Shown here: in pieces, positions 11,023 to 19,762 of the stretch | Layout of the letters: every line of letters starts with the position of its first letter | Numbering within the stretch: position 1 is the stretch's first letter | From: Clostridiaceae bacterium | GTDB taxonomy: Bacteria > Cyanobacteriota > Vampirovibrionia > Gastranaerophilales > Gastranaerophilaceae | Assembly: GCA_022641775.1 (NCBI GenBank) | Contig: JALCDS010000013.1 | Location: 1 to 39,600, forward strand | DNA length: 39,600 nucleotides | Reading direction: 5' to 3' | Translations under genes and position numbers: made by a program | The notes under the pieces: generated by a model | What the model saw: only the letters and a program-made list of their open reading frames with translations | Database searches by the model: none | What the model was told of the DNA's origin: nothing

Positions 11023-11499
11023 ATGAAAAGAAAAGCTAGAATTATACAAATATCGGGATTTCGTGGAATATTGTTGGTAATATTTATAGCCACTTGTTTA
11101 GCTGCAGGATTTATCGGATTTCCTGCAATTATAGCTATGTACAGTTGGAATTATATTGCTAATGTATTTACGCTACCTCATATCAACGTATTTCAGGGAA
11201 TTTTATTATGGGGATTTATTGCAGGTTCAATCTATTTAATGAACGACAAAAAGAAATTTATTTCTGCATTTCAAGTTCAATCTCCAAAAGAATTGAGTGA
11301 TGAAGATTTGAAAGCAGTCCTTGAAAGAGCTAGAATTCAAGCTCAGGCAAAAATTCTAAATTCAATGACACTAAAAGCCAAAGATTTAAAAGATATAAAA
11401 TTTGAAAGTGCTAAAAGTACAAATCCTATAAATAATGATGTTGCAGACAACGATAAAGAGAGTCTACAACAACATAACACTGACAAAATAGAAAAGTAA
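11023..11499 (+). CDS. Small two-helix membrane protein
   Basis: I do not recognise this 158-residue protein. Two hydrophobic helices (about 14-37 and 50-66) form a hairpin after a positively charged N-terminus (MKRKAR), and a charged, helical tail of about 90 residues follows, probably cytoplasmic. The frame stays open to a TTG at 10990, but AAGAAGG at 11008-11014, eight bases before the ATG at 11023, decides the start. It lies between ligA and a SIMPL-domain gene, which begins 22 bases after its stop. Confidence 0.65.
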   Translation: MKRKARIIQISGFRGILLVIFIATCLAAGFIGFPAIIAMYSWNYIANVFTLPHINVFQGILLWGFIAGSIYLMNDKKKFISAFQVQSPKELSDEDLKAVLERARIQAQAKILNSMTLKAKDLKDIKFESAKSTNPINNDVADNDKESLQQHNTDKIEK

Positions 11500-11521
11500 C
11501 AGTTAAATAAGGAGTAAATTT

Positions 11522-12280
11522 ATGAAAAAGTTTTTAGTAGCATCTGCCGTTATGGGGATGTTGGTATTTTTACCTATGGCTGCAAATGCAGAATGTAATT
11601 GTCCATGTGCACAACAAAAAGGCGAAATAAATGTTTCAGCCTCAGCAGAAAAAGAAATTGCACCTGATACAGTACAAATATCAATCCAAGTTGTAACAAC
11701 AGATACAAAATCAATGCAAAAAGCTGCATTACAAAACAAAGAAATTTCAGACAAAATCTACACAGCATTAAAGGCTATGATTAATCCGGCAAACAATGAT
11801 TTTATCAAGACTTCAAACTACAATGCAACACCTGTTTATGTTTATAACAACAACAAAAAGAATCTTGATAAGTATCAAGTATCAAACAGTATCCAATTAA
11901 GAACAAAAAATATTGACAAAATCGGAGCAATAATTGATAAAGCAACAGGACTTGGCGCTACAGAAGTTAATGACTTGAACTTTTCCGTATCAAATTATGA
12001 AAGTCAATGCGATGATTTGATAGCACAAGCAGCACAAAAAGCAAGAACAAAAGCAAATATTTTAGCTAAAAATTCAGTTGCCACAATTCTTGGCGTAAAA
12101 TCTATATCTGCAAGTTGTTCTTCATCTGCAAACAATAATGCAAGAGTATATATGAGAACAATGAAATTAATGGCTGTTGGCGCTAATGCTGACACATCAG
12201 TTGAAGAAACATACTCTCCAATCTCAGCAGGTTCCGTAAAATTGAATGCAACAGTTGATGCAAGTTATTACGCTAAGTAG
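11522..12280 (+). CDS. Exported SIMPL-domain (DUF541) protein with a CxCxC mature N-terminus
   Basis: The 252-residue protein has a clear signal peptide (cleavage expected after AANA, residue 23) and then the SIMPL/DUF541 domain, recognised from the opening INVSASAEKEIAPDTVQISI and the later KARTKANILA and GATEVND stretches. SIMPL proteins are periplasmic or outer-membrane-associated, with no settled biochemical role. The mature protein would begin ECNCPC, a CxCxC cluster that could bind metal or form disulfides; it does not fit a lipobox. AAGGAG precedes the ATG. A second SIMPL protein is encoded at 33314-34039. Confidence 0.85.
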   Translation: MKKFLVASAVMGMLVFLPMAANAECNCPCAQQKGEINVSASAEKEIAPDTVQISIQVVTTDTKSMQKAALQNKEISDKIYTALKAMINPANNDFIKTSNYNATPVYVYNNNKKNLDKYQVSNSIQLRTKNIDKIGAIIDKATGLGATEVNDLNFSVSNYESQCDDLIAQAAQKARTKANILAKNSVATILGVKSISASCSSSANNNARVYMRTMKLMAVGANADTSVEETYSPISAGSVKLNATVDASYYAK

Positions 12281-12391
12281 CGCGAACGAGCATAGAGTGA
12301 GACGGTTTGCGAAGGCAAAGCGTTGTAACTCGTAAAACGCGAGTGAGTAAGACGCGCGAACGAGCGTAGAATGTAGGAGCTTTGCGATAGG
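12281..12391. repeat. GC-rich intergenic element with two imperfect direct repeats
   Basis: Immediately after the SIMPL stop codon the base composition becomes much more GC-rich than its surroundings. Copies starting CGCGAACGAGC occur at 12281 and 12355, 74 bases apart, each running on for about 35 bases to a shared TTTGCGA. Between them GCGTT and AACGC can pair. It may be a dispersed repeat or part of a structured transcript end; function unknown. Confidence 0.5.
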
Positions 12392-12404
12392 AATTCACTA
12401 ATAA

Positions 12405-12429
12405 AAAGACACCGATAATCGGTGTCTTT
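12405..12429. terminator. Two-way Rho-independent terminator
   Basis: AAAGACACCGA and TCGGTGTCTTT form a perfect 11-base-pair stem around TAA, with A-rich sequence on the left and T-rich on the right. It sits between convergent genes (SIMPL, plus; lepB, minus) and can end transcription from both sides. Confidence 0.9.
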
Positions 12430-12445
12430 CTTACCTATATATATT

Positions 12446-13084
12446 TTATTTCGAGTTTAAAATTCTTAATCTATTTAGTGGCCAGAAGATTACGACCGCA
12501 CGTCCGACAAATCTATCCTGTGGCAACAACCCCCAGAAACGTCCGTCAAAGGAACTGCCTCTGTTATCACCCATCATAAAATATTTACCTTTAGGGATTG
12601 TAAACGGTCCGCAATTGACAGTTTCAGAGCACGGTGTAAAATCATAAGGACTCATAATATATGGTTCATCAAGCGGTTTGTCGTTAATATAAACCGTATA
12701 TTTGCCGTTTTTGTCCTCTTTAATTTGAACTTTATCACCCGGAACACCGACTACACGCTTGATATAGGCGACATCTTTACAAAATAAACCCAAAAGTCTT
12801 GTAAAAACTTTTACAGGTGAATTAGATATTTTTTCAAACGGAGGATAGAATACCATTATATCTCCACGTTTAGGAGCAGAATAGAATCTCGTAAATCTTT
12901 CTACAACTATTCTGTCACCCTCTATCAGTGTAGGTTTCATTGATCCTGACGGAATCCAACGAAGTTCACATACAAAAAACCTTATCAATATAACCATTGT
13001 TATAACAAAAACCGTTGTTTCTACTGTTTCTTTTATAGCCGGTTTATTCTTTTTGTACCACTCAATAATTTGTTCTTTATTCAT
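12446..13084 (-). CDS. lepB: Signal peptidase I
   Basis: The 212-residue protein has one N-terminal membrane anchor (about 21-39), the catalytic serine in PSGSM (Ser48), the catalytic lysine in KRVVGVPGD (Lys109) and the GDNRGSSFDGRFWG box typical of type I signal peptidases. It removes signal peptides from exported proteins, of which this window encodes many. The ATG at 13084 overlaps the end of the polyprenyl synthase gene, and a GTG one codon upstream is an alternative start. It is the last gene of a TPR protein-polyprenyl synthase-lepB run and ends at a two-way terminator. Confidence 0.95.
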   Translation of the reverse strand: MNKEQIIEWYKKNKPAIKETVETTVFVITMVILIRFFVCELRWIPSGSMKPTLIEGDRIVVERFTRFYSAPKRGDIMVFYPPFEKISNSPVKVFTRLLGLFCKDVAYIKRVVGVPGDKVQIKEDKNGKYTVYINDKPLDEPYIMSPYDFTPCSETVNCGPFTIPKGKYFMMGDNRGSSFDGRFWGLLPQDRFVGRAVVIFWPLNRLRILNSK

Positions 13085-13952
13085 CACTCAAACTCTTTGA
13101 TAATTTAATCAAAGCCCTCTTATATTTGTTATCTTCAATATTTTCTACGGATTTTACCGCTTTTTCTATGTAATTATTTAACAAAAGACAAGTTTTTTCA
13201 ATACCGTCTTTTGCTCTATCTTTATTCCCTGAAAAAATTACCGGTGCAGTATAAATTCCGGATTCAATATCATTATGAACAGGTTTTGAATCCGCAGACT
13301 CCGACAAATTAAGCAAATCATCCCTTATTTGAAAAGCTATTCCAAAATTGGTAATAAAATCTTTTGCATAATCGTCCTCTATACCCAATACAATAATCGA
13401 AGATAAAAGCGCAGATTTAAAAAGTTCTGCAGTTTTATTTCGCGATTTTTCAATATATTGTTCTAATGTAGGGATTTTAAATTTAGAAAAATATTGATTT
13501 ATTTCAGCTTTGGACATTTTTTCTAAAGTTTTGGCAAACATTTCAGTAATTTCAGAATATTCTAATGCACCTATTTTTTGCATCGCAATTGATAAAATAT
13601 AATCACCCGCAATTACAGCGAGTTTTGATGAAAACTTTGAATTTAGGGTTTTACAATCACGTCTTTTAGCACTCTCATCAATCACATCATCATGGATAAG
13701 CGAAGCATTATGAATTAATTCGACAGCTGATAACAAATTCAAAACATCAGATGAAACATCAAGTTCAAGCGCTTTTATATATAATATTGCAACAACTGAA
13801 CGAATATATTTTGACGGTGAATTTAAAATATTCAAAATTTCATCATTCAATGGTTGAATGACTGATATATTTTCGCACATCAAAGATTTTATACTCTCTA
13901 TATCCTCTTTTACCAGTTCAAAAATTTGATTATATTTTACCTCAAAACTCAT
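13077..13952 (-). CDS. Polyprenyl (isoprenyl) diphosphate synthase, divergent second motif
   Basis: The 291-residue protein is a trans-isoprenyl diphosphate synthase. The first Asp-rich motif is intact (DDVID, 88-92, followed by RR at 97-98), as are the Lys48/Arg51 pair of the upstream substrate site. The second Asp-rich motif reads DDLLN (211-215), not the usual DDxxD, and the later GK(T/Y)TLP-like box reads GIYTAP, lacking the lysine. It may still condense isopentenyl diphosphate with an allylic diphosphate to make a quinone side chain or carrier lipid, but activity or a heteromeric partner should not be assumed. No Shine-Dalgarno sequence is seen; it starts 34 bases after the TPR gene and overlaps lepB. 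Confidence 0.8.
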   Translation of the reverse strand: MSFEVKYNQIFELVKEDIESIKSLMCENISVIQPLNDEILNILNSPSKYIRSVVAILYIKALELDVSSDVLNLLSAVELIHNASLIHDDVIDESAKRRDCKTLNSKFSSKLAVIAGDYILSIAMQKIGALEYSEITEMFAKTLEKMSKAEINQYFSKFKIPTLEQYIEKSRNKTAELFKSALLSSIIVLGIEDDYAKDFITNFGIAFQIRDDLLNLSESADSKPVHNDIESGIYTAPVIFSGNKDRAKDGIEKTCLLLNNYIEKAVKSVENIEDNKYKRALIKLSKSLSDE

Positions 13953-13986
13953 AAGAAAATGATATCATGAATATTTTGTATTAATA

Positions 13987-15651
13987 CTAATTATCCGTAT
14001 CAAAAAGTTTGTGTAGACGTTCTCTGATATCATCATCATCAAGTTCATCTGTCAATCTGTTCAAATCCATTGCCATCTGATAATAATGTGCCGCATCATT
14101 TGTAAATCCCATTTTTTCGGAGGCTCTACCTGCATTAAAATATGCAAGTGTATAATTTTCATTCAAATTAATAGCTTCTTCAAAATATTCCAACGCCTCT
14201 TCAGCATCATCAAGCCCATCAAGGTATAAAATACCAAGGTTGTTCTGAGCGAATTCATTATCAGGCTTTAGTTCTACAGCTTTATGATAGGCAACAAGAG
14301 CTTCCTCTAAATAATCCTTTTCCCAAAGTGCAACACCGGCTTTTGAATAACCTCTATAATCATCCGGATTCATCGTAATTGCATCGCAATAAGCTTTTAT
14401 TGCTTTATCCAAATCATAATCTGCCATATAAATATCGCCTAAAGACAAATATAATTCATAATTGGAAGGATCAAGAATAATTCCGGCTTGATATGTTGAC
14501 ACAGCAGCCTCAATATTTCCTTTTACTTCTGCATAAATAGAACCCAAAGCTTGACATACAATTGAAGTCCACTCTTTGTCAGGATTCAATGAGATTGCTC
14601 GTTGATAGCATTCTATTGCATCATCATAAAGTTCTGCTTTTGAATAAGCATATGCGAGTGAATTATTATAAAACGGATTGTCCTCATCACGTTCAAGTGC
14701 AAGTTTAAATGCACTTATAGAATTTATTTTATCTTCTTTTTTCAAATATAAATGACCCAATTCGTAATATATTGCCGCAGAATCTACATCAAAAGTCAAA
14801 AGTTTTTCATAACAATCAATAGCTTCTTCCGTATTATCAGGATAATAAGCTTGAATTGTTTTCACCAATTTTACCAATACATCGCGGTTAAGAGGATTAA
14901 TTTCTAAAACATGCCTGTAACAATCAAGTGCAACATCAACTTCTTTATTTTCAAGTTGAATATCACCCATTCTGTTGTAGAAAATTTCGCCATGAGCCGT
15001 TTTTTCAATAGCTTTTTTATAAACTTCTTCAGCCTTCGGATACATTTTCAATTTTTCATAAAATTTGCCGAGGGTATTATAAGAAAATACTGAAACATCA
15101 TCAGACAAATTTTCGTAAAACATTTTCATTGATGGTTTGTCCCAAGCCAACATAACGCTGCCTGTTACAAAATAATATACAAAGCTCAAATAATCATTGA
15201 ACTTTGCATCTTTAGTATTTATTTTTTGCAAAATTGACTGAGACATAATAAGTCTTGGTCTTGCAGATTTTATTCCATCTTCTTTGATAGCGGATTTGAA
15301 TTCTTGTTCTGCAGAACAAAAATCTTGCGCCATTTTCATAAAAAATCCTGTATAAAGATGTGCATTACTGTTATTTGGGCATAAGGAAACCGCAGTTTTA
15401 CATTGTTCAATAGCAGTTTCTACACTGATTTGTCCCTGTTCCCACATCAAGGTAGCTAATCTGTAATAAGCCTCCGGAATTGTAGGATCATATTTTACAG
15501 CATCGATATAATGAGTTATAGCATCTTCAAGATCACTATTATTTTGTCTTACTAAATAACGCTCGTGAGCCTCTCTCGCCAATTCGAGAGATTGTTTTGC
15601 GTGTTTTTGATTTTCGACCCTCACTGGGGGTAACAACAATTGTTCTGCCAT
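13987..15651 (-). CDS. Tetratricopeptide-repeat protein
   Basis: The 554-residue protein is built almost wholly of TPR helical hairpins, about a dozen, recognisable from recurring patterns such as AYYRLATLMWEQG, AIYYELGHLYLKK, ELYLSLGDIYMAD and EFAQNNLGILYLDG. There is no signal peptide or membrane helix, so it is probably cytoplasmic. It ends in an acidic segment (DDDDIRERLHKLF). TPR arrays bind partner proteins or peptides; the partner is unknown. It is first in a run with polyprenyl synthase and lepB, though a functional link is not established. Confidence 0.82.
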   Translation of the reverse strand: MAEQLLLPPVRVENQKHAKQSLELAREAHERYLVRQNNSDLEDAITHYIDAVKYDPTIPEAYYRLATLMWEQGQISVETAIEQCKTAVSLCPNNSNAHLYTGFFMKMAQDFCSAEQEFKSAIKEDGIKSARPRLIMSQSILQKINTKDAKFNDYLSFVYYFVTGSVMLAWDKPSMKMFYENLSDDVSVFSYNTLGKFYEKLKMYPKAEEVYKKAIEKTAHGEIFYNRMGDIQLENKEVDVALDCYRHVLEINPLNRDVLVKLVKTIQAYYPDNTEEAIDCYEKLLTFDVDSAAIYYELGHLYLKKEDKINSISAFKLALERDEDNPFYNNSLAYAYSKAELYDDAIECYQRAISLNPDKEWTSIVCQALGSIYAEVKGNIEAAVSTYQAGIILDPSNYELYLSLGDIYMADYDLDKAIKAYCDAITMNPDDYRGYSKAGVALWEKDYLEEALVAYHKAVELKPDNEFAQNNLGILYLDGLDDAEEALEYFEEAINLNENYTLAYFNAGRASEKMGFTNDAAHYYQMAMDLNRLTDELDDDDIRERLHKLFDTDN

Positions 15652-15700
15652 GCTTTAAAGCTCCAAAATAACTTGTCTTTACATGCTAACGTTTTAAGTT

Positions 15701-15767
15701 ATTATAAACTTTACAAACTTAATATAAAATCATACATATAGAGTAGAAATATTCTTTGTATTATAAT
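15701..15767. promoter_or_regulatory. Divergent -10 hexamers between the TPR gene and mnmG
   Basis: A minus-strand TATAAT lies at 15706-15701 and a plus-strand TATAAT at 15762-15767. Neither has a convincing -35 at 16-18 bases. The plus-strand hexamer overlaps the first possible mnmG ATG (15766), so a transcript from it would start at about the second ATG (15775). Confidence 0.35.
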
Positions 15768-17667
15768 GGTTTCTATGAGCCATTTGGATAATAAATATGA
15801 CGTAATAGTAGTAGGCGCAGGGCATGCAGGAATTGAAGCTGCAATGGCGTGCTCCAGATTAGGTGCAAAGGTTCTTTTGTCAACCCTCAATGTTGAACAT
15901 ATAGGAATGATGCCATGCAATCCCGCAATCGGAGGTCCTGCAAAATCCACTTTGGTACGTGAAATTGATGCATTAGGTGGAGTTATGGGTGAAGCTGCTG
16001 ACGCGACTTATATCCAAATGAAGATGTTAAATTCTTCAAAGGGTCCTGCCGTAAGAGCCCTTCGCGCACAATCTGATAAACAACAATATATAAATTACAT
16101 GCGAAATATGATTGAAAGTAATGATAATATTTTTCTTCGTCAAGCATGTATAACAGATATTAAAGTCGAAAACGGAGAAATTACCGGTGCAATTGATGAA
16201 TTTGGAATAGAATATAGTGCACGTGCAGTTGTTTTGACAACCGGCACATCTCTTTCCGGTAAGATTTGGGTTGGATTAAAATCGTATAGTGCAGGTAGGT
16301 TGGGTGAAAAAGCAGCCTACGGATTATCTGACTCTTTAATGAAATATGGAATAAACATTAAAAAATTAAAAACAGGGACTCCTCCTCGTGTGGATAAAAG
16401 AACAATTGATTACTCAAAAATGAAAGTTGAAGCCGGAGATGATGAATTAAATTTCTACTCCTTCAAACCCAATAGACCAATCCGTCCGCAATATCCATGT
16501 TATTTAACTGGAACAACTGAAGAAACTCACAAAATTATTAAGGCCAATCTTGATAAATCGCCAATGTATAGTGGTTTAATCCATGGTGTAGGCCCAAGAT
16601 ATTGCCCATCAATTGAGGATAAAGTCGTAAGATTTTCATCTAACCCTTCTCATCATATATTTATAGAACCTGAAGGACTCGGAACTTATGAAACATACAT
16701 CCAAGGTTTTTCAAGCAGTTTGCCTGCAGATGTTCAAGTCCAAATGTTGAGAACACTTCCTGGGTTAGAAAAGGCACATGTTGTAAAACCTGCTTATGCG
16801 GTTGAATATGATTATGTTCCGGCAGTACAAACTACTCATTCTTTGATGTCAAAAGTTATTAAAGGATTATTTTTGGGTGGACAAATTAACGGAACTTCAG
16901 GTTATGAAGAAGCTGCTGCACAAGGTTTAATCGCCGGAATTAATGCATATAATTACATTGCAAATCGCGAAATGCTGGAACTGGATAGGAGTTCTTCTTA
17001 CACGGGAACTTTAATCGATGATTTGGTTACAAAAGATATTCAAGACCCGTACAGGATGTTGACTTCGCGCTCAGAATACAGATTACTTTTGAGACAAGAT
17101 AATGCGGATACCAGACTGACAGAAATCGGTCACAAAATGGGTTTGATTGATGAAACTCAATATAATATTTTCAAAACAAAACAAGAAAATATAAAACAGG
17201 AACTTTTGAGAGCTGAAAAAGTAACAATTCACGCATCAGAAAAGAATAATGAAATTCTAGCCAAATATTCAGAACATATAGATAGAGGGATGAAAATTTC
17301 AGATTTGCTAAAACGTCCTAATATAAATTATAAAATAATTGAAGAATTGGATACAGACACTAAAGATTTGAACATTCCTCGTGATGTAGCAGAACAAGTG
17401 GAAATTTTAATAAAGTATGACGGATATATAAAACGCCAAGAATTCCAAGTTGAACAAGCGTCAAAGCTTGATAAATTTAAAATACCTGAAGATATTGATT
17501 ACTCAAAAATAGAACATATATCTTCTGAAACAAAAGAAAAACTGAATAAAATAAAACCTAAAACTCTTGCACAAGCTTCACGTATCGGAGGAGTAAAACC
17601 TGCTGACATCTCAGTGTTGATGGTTATGCTGGAACGCCACAGATTATATGCAAATATTCAAGAATAG
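15766..17667 (+). CDS. mnmG: tRNA uridine-5-carboxymethylaminomethyl modification enzyme MnmG (GidA)
   Basis: The protein (633 residues from the first ATG, 630 from the second at 15775) has the FAD-binding GAGHAG motif near 17-22, the family box NPAIGGPAKST near 52-62, the KTGTPPR segment, and the C-terminal helical domain that contacts MnmE and tRNA. With MnmE it modifies wobble U34 in several tRNAs. The start is ambiguous: both ATGs lack a Shine-Dalgarno sequence, and the -10-like TATAAT overlapping the first favours the second. No mnmE is in the window. Length is normal. Confidence 0.96.
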   Translation: MVSMSHLDNKYDVIVVGAGHAGIEAAMACSRLGAKVLLSTLNVEHIGMMPCNPAIGGPAKSTLVREIDALGGVMGEAADATYIQMKMLNSSKGPAVRALRAQSDKQQYINYMRNMIESNDNIFLRQACITDIKVENGEITGAIDEFGIEYSARAVVLTTGTSLSGKIWVGLKSYSAGRLGEKAAYGLSDSLMKYGINIKKLKTGTPPRVDKRTIDYSKMKVEAGDDELNFYSFKPNRPIRPQYPCYLTGTTEETHKIIKANLDKSPMYSGLIHGVGPRYCPSIEDKVVRFSSNPSHHIFIEPEGLGTYETYIQGFSSSLPADVQVQMLRTLPGLEKAHVVKPAYAVEYDYVPAVQTTHSLMSKVIKGLFLGGQINGTSGYEEAAAQGLIAGINAYNYIANREMLELDRSSSYTGTLIDDLVTKDIQDPYRMLTSRSEYRLLLRQDNADTRLTEIGHKMGLIDETQYNIFKTKQENIKQELLRAEKVTIHASEKNNEILAKYSEHIDRGMKISDLLKRPNINYKIIEELDTDTKDLNIPRDVAEQVEILIKYDGYIKRQEFQVEQASKLDKFKIPEDIDYSKIEHISSETKEKLNKIKPKTLAQASRIGGVKPADISVLMVMLERHRLYANIQE

Positions 17668-17800
17668 CAACTATTTTGAGATTTTTGTGTAAAGTTTTAT
17701 TACTACTCGCGTAGCACTTTTGAACAATCTCTTTTTTATTTTCGTTTTACCAACGTGTAGGCACAGAAAATGTAGAAGGATAAGAAAAGGAGATGTAGTT

Positions 17801-18214
17801 ATGGTAGATTTTAAAAAAGTAGTTTTAACACTTTCAGTGTTAGTATTGGCAAGTCCGGTTTTTGCCGCAAACGGTCCTGAACAAATTCCAAACGCAGGAA
17901 TGACAAATCCTAATTCAATACAGAACAAAATGTTTGGGAATAACGGGTTCAACAACAAGGATAAAATTGGTCAAAAGCCAATGGTGTCTCCCACCTCCGG
18001 CTTTAATACCCAAAGATCCGGCTTTAATTCCTCCAATGATAGAAACAGCTTCAACAGGGGGACTGAGCGTCAACATCTTGGACAAGGTTTTGGTAACTCT
18101 GGACATTTAGGCAACAATTCAAATATGTTTAATAACAGACAACAAAACAACAACTTTAACTCACAACGAGGGAAAATGCTGTCTATGAATAATTTTCAAC
18201 CCCGTTACAGATAA
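17801..18214 (+). CDS. Exported Asn/Gln/Gly-rich low-complexity protein
   Basis: The 137-residue protein starts with a signal peptide (cleavage expected after PVFA, residue 22). The mature part is low in complexity: Asn, Gln, Gly, Ser and Phe dominate, with recurrent GFN/SFN/MFN units (for example SGFNTQ, SGFNSS, NSFNRG, NMFNNR), no cysteine and no predicted fold. The frame is open to 17720, but AAGGAGA a dozen bases before the ATG at 17801 and the signal peptide decide the start. It stands alone between mnmG and tig with its own terminator. It is probably a secreted disordered or matrix-forming protein; the function is unknown. Confidence 0.72.
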   Translation: MVDFKKVVLTLSVLVLASPVFAANGPEQIPNAGMTNPNSIQNKMFGNNGFNNKDKIGQKPMVSPTSGFNTQRSGFNSSNDRNSFNRGTERQHLGQGFGNSGHLGNNSNMFNNRQQNNNFNSQRGKMLSMNNFQPRYR

Positions 18215-18254
18215 CTCATAGGGAGAATATAAAGAAAAAGTAATTTGTACTTCC

Positions 18255-18278
18255 AAGCTGTCTTTTTTAAGACAGCTT
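18255..18278 (+). terminator. Rho-independent terminator after the Asn-rich exported protein
   Basis: AAGCTGTCTT and AAGACAGCTT form a perfect 10-base-pair stem with a TTTT loop, followed by TTTTTATTTT. It lies 40 bases past the stop codon. Confidence 0.92.
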
Positions 18279-18316
18279 TTTTTATTTTATAAAGCTAATT
18301 CATACAATTGCATGAG

Positions 18317-18344
18317 TTGCAGAAATTCTTTTTTGCGGTACAAT
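18317..18344 (+). promoter_or_regulatory. Sigma-70-type promoter for tig
   Basis: TTGCAG (18317-18322), 16 bases, then TACAAT (18339-18344). The predicted start near 18351 leaves about 27 bases before the tig ATG, including AAGGAA as ribosome site. Confidence 0.5.
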
Positions 18345-18377
18345 TTATAGAGCTAAGTACAATATAAGGAAAAAATT

Positions 18378-19703
18378 ATGAACGCAACTATTGAAAACGA
18401 AAAAGAAAATATCGTAAAAATGGATATAACAATTCCGGCAAAAGATGCACAAGCTGCATATGACAATGCCGTAAGAAAAATCTCTCAATATGTAAATATT
18501 GACGGATTTAGAAAAGGAAAGGCTCCAAGAGCTGTTGTTGAAAGACACGTTGGAACAGAAAGAATTAAACAAGAAGCTATTGAAAACTTAATGCCAAGAG
18601 CACTTTCTGAAGTTATCAAAGATAACGATTTAGATTTAATCACTCAACCATACGTTACAGATTATACATTCAATGTTGGTGAAGATTTAAAAGTTGTTGC
18701 AAAAGCAGAAAAAAGACCTGAGGTAACTTTAGGACAATATAAAGATTTGAGCGTAAAAGTTGAAGAAGATGTTATTCCTGAAGGTGCTTTTGATGAAGCT
18801 TTAAACAACCTTTTAAAACAACATTCAACAACTGAAACAGTAACAGGCAGAGCTTCAAAAAATACTGATACAGTAGTTATTGATTTTGAAGGAACTGCTA
18901 ACGGCGAAAAAATCAAAGGCGGAGAAGCTAAAAATTATTCTCTAAACCTTGGTAATTCAAACTTTATTCCCGGATTTGCTGAACAATTAGTTGGCAAAAA
19001 TGCAGGAGATGAATTTGATATCGAAGTTAAATTCCCTGAAGAATATCACGATGAAAAATTAAAAGGACAACCTGCAACTTTCAAAATTAAAATTCATGAA
19101 ATTAAAGAAACAAAATTGCCTGAATTAACAGATGATTTTGCAAAAAAAGTCGGAAGTTTCAAAACAGTAGATGAACTAAAAGCTGATATCCAAAAATTCT
19201 TAGATGATAGAAAATCAGAAAATGATAAAATCAATTCTGAAAACTCAGTATTCAAGATTATCGTAGATTCAGCTAAAGTTGATATTCCTGAAGCTATGAT
19301 TGAAAGAGAAACTGAAACATTAAAAGAAGAATATATTCAAAGATTGAAACAACAAGGTTTGACTTGGGAAGCAATTACTAAGTTGAAAAAAGAAGATGAA
19401 ATAATGAAATCAATCAAAGAAGATGCTTTTCACAGAATTAAAAATTCATTAATTATCGACAAAATTGCAAAAACTGAAAAAATAGAACTTGAACAAAAAG
19501 ATTTGGAAAATAAATTCCAAGAATTATCAAGAGCTTACAGAATGAGTATTCCTGATATGTTAAAACAATTCGGAAACAACCCTACAGTTTTGAACTCAAT
19601 CTCACAACAAGCTGTAAATGAAAAAGTAAGAGATTTCTTGATGAAGAATAACAAATTTGAATTTGTTAAAGCTGCAAAAAAAGAGAAAAAATCATCTAAG
19701 TAG
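18378..19703 (+). CDS. tig: Trigger factor
   Basis: The 441-residue protein has the three trigger-factor domains: the N-terminal ribosome-binding domain with the signature GFRKGKAP (43-50), the FKBP-like prolyl isomerase domain (about 160-245, with VIDFEGTANGE and FIPGFAEQLVG), and the C-terminal helical cradle. It binds ribosomes near the exit tunnel and holds nascent chains. It heads a tig-clpP-clpX cluster, an order common in bacteria. AAGGAAAAAATT precedes the ATG. The tail is Lys-rich. Confidence 0.96.
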   Translation: MNATIENEKENIVKMDITIPAKDAQAAYDNAVRKISQYVNIDGFRKGKAPRAVVERHVGTERIKQEAIENLMPRALSEVIKDNDLDLITQPYVTDYTFNVGEDLKVVAKAEKRPEVTLGQYKDLSVKVEEDVIPEGAFDEALNNLLKQHSTTETVTGRASKNTDTVVIDFEGTANGEKIKGGEAKNYSLNLGNSNFIPGFAEQLVGKNAGDEFDIEVKFPEEYHDEKLKGQPATFKIKIHEIKETKLPELTDDFAKKVGSFKTVDELKADIQKFLDDRKSENDKINSENSVFKIIVDSAKVDIPEAMIERETETLKEEYIQRLKQQGLTWEAITKLKKEDEIMKSIKEDAFHRIKNSLIIDKIAKTEKIELEQKDLENKFQELSRAYRMSIPDMLKQFGNNPTVLNSISQQAVNEKVRDFLMKNNKFEFVKAAKKEKKSSK

Positions 19704-19762
19704 ATTTTTACAAGAAAAAGATATATAATATAAAATAAGTTTATATAAGAAAGGAAAAAGTT

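Noticed and set aside
12411-12418. ACCGATAA as a further sigma-28-type -10 box
   Set aside because: It is the arm of a perfect terminator stem and has no TAAA at 14-16 bases upstream.
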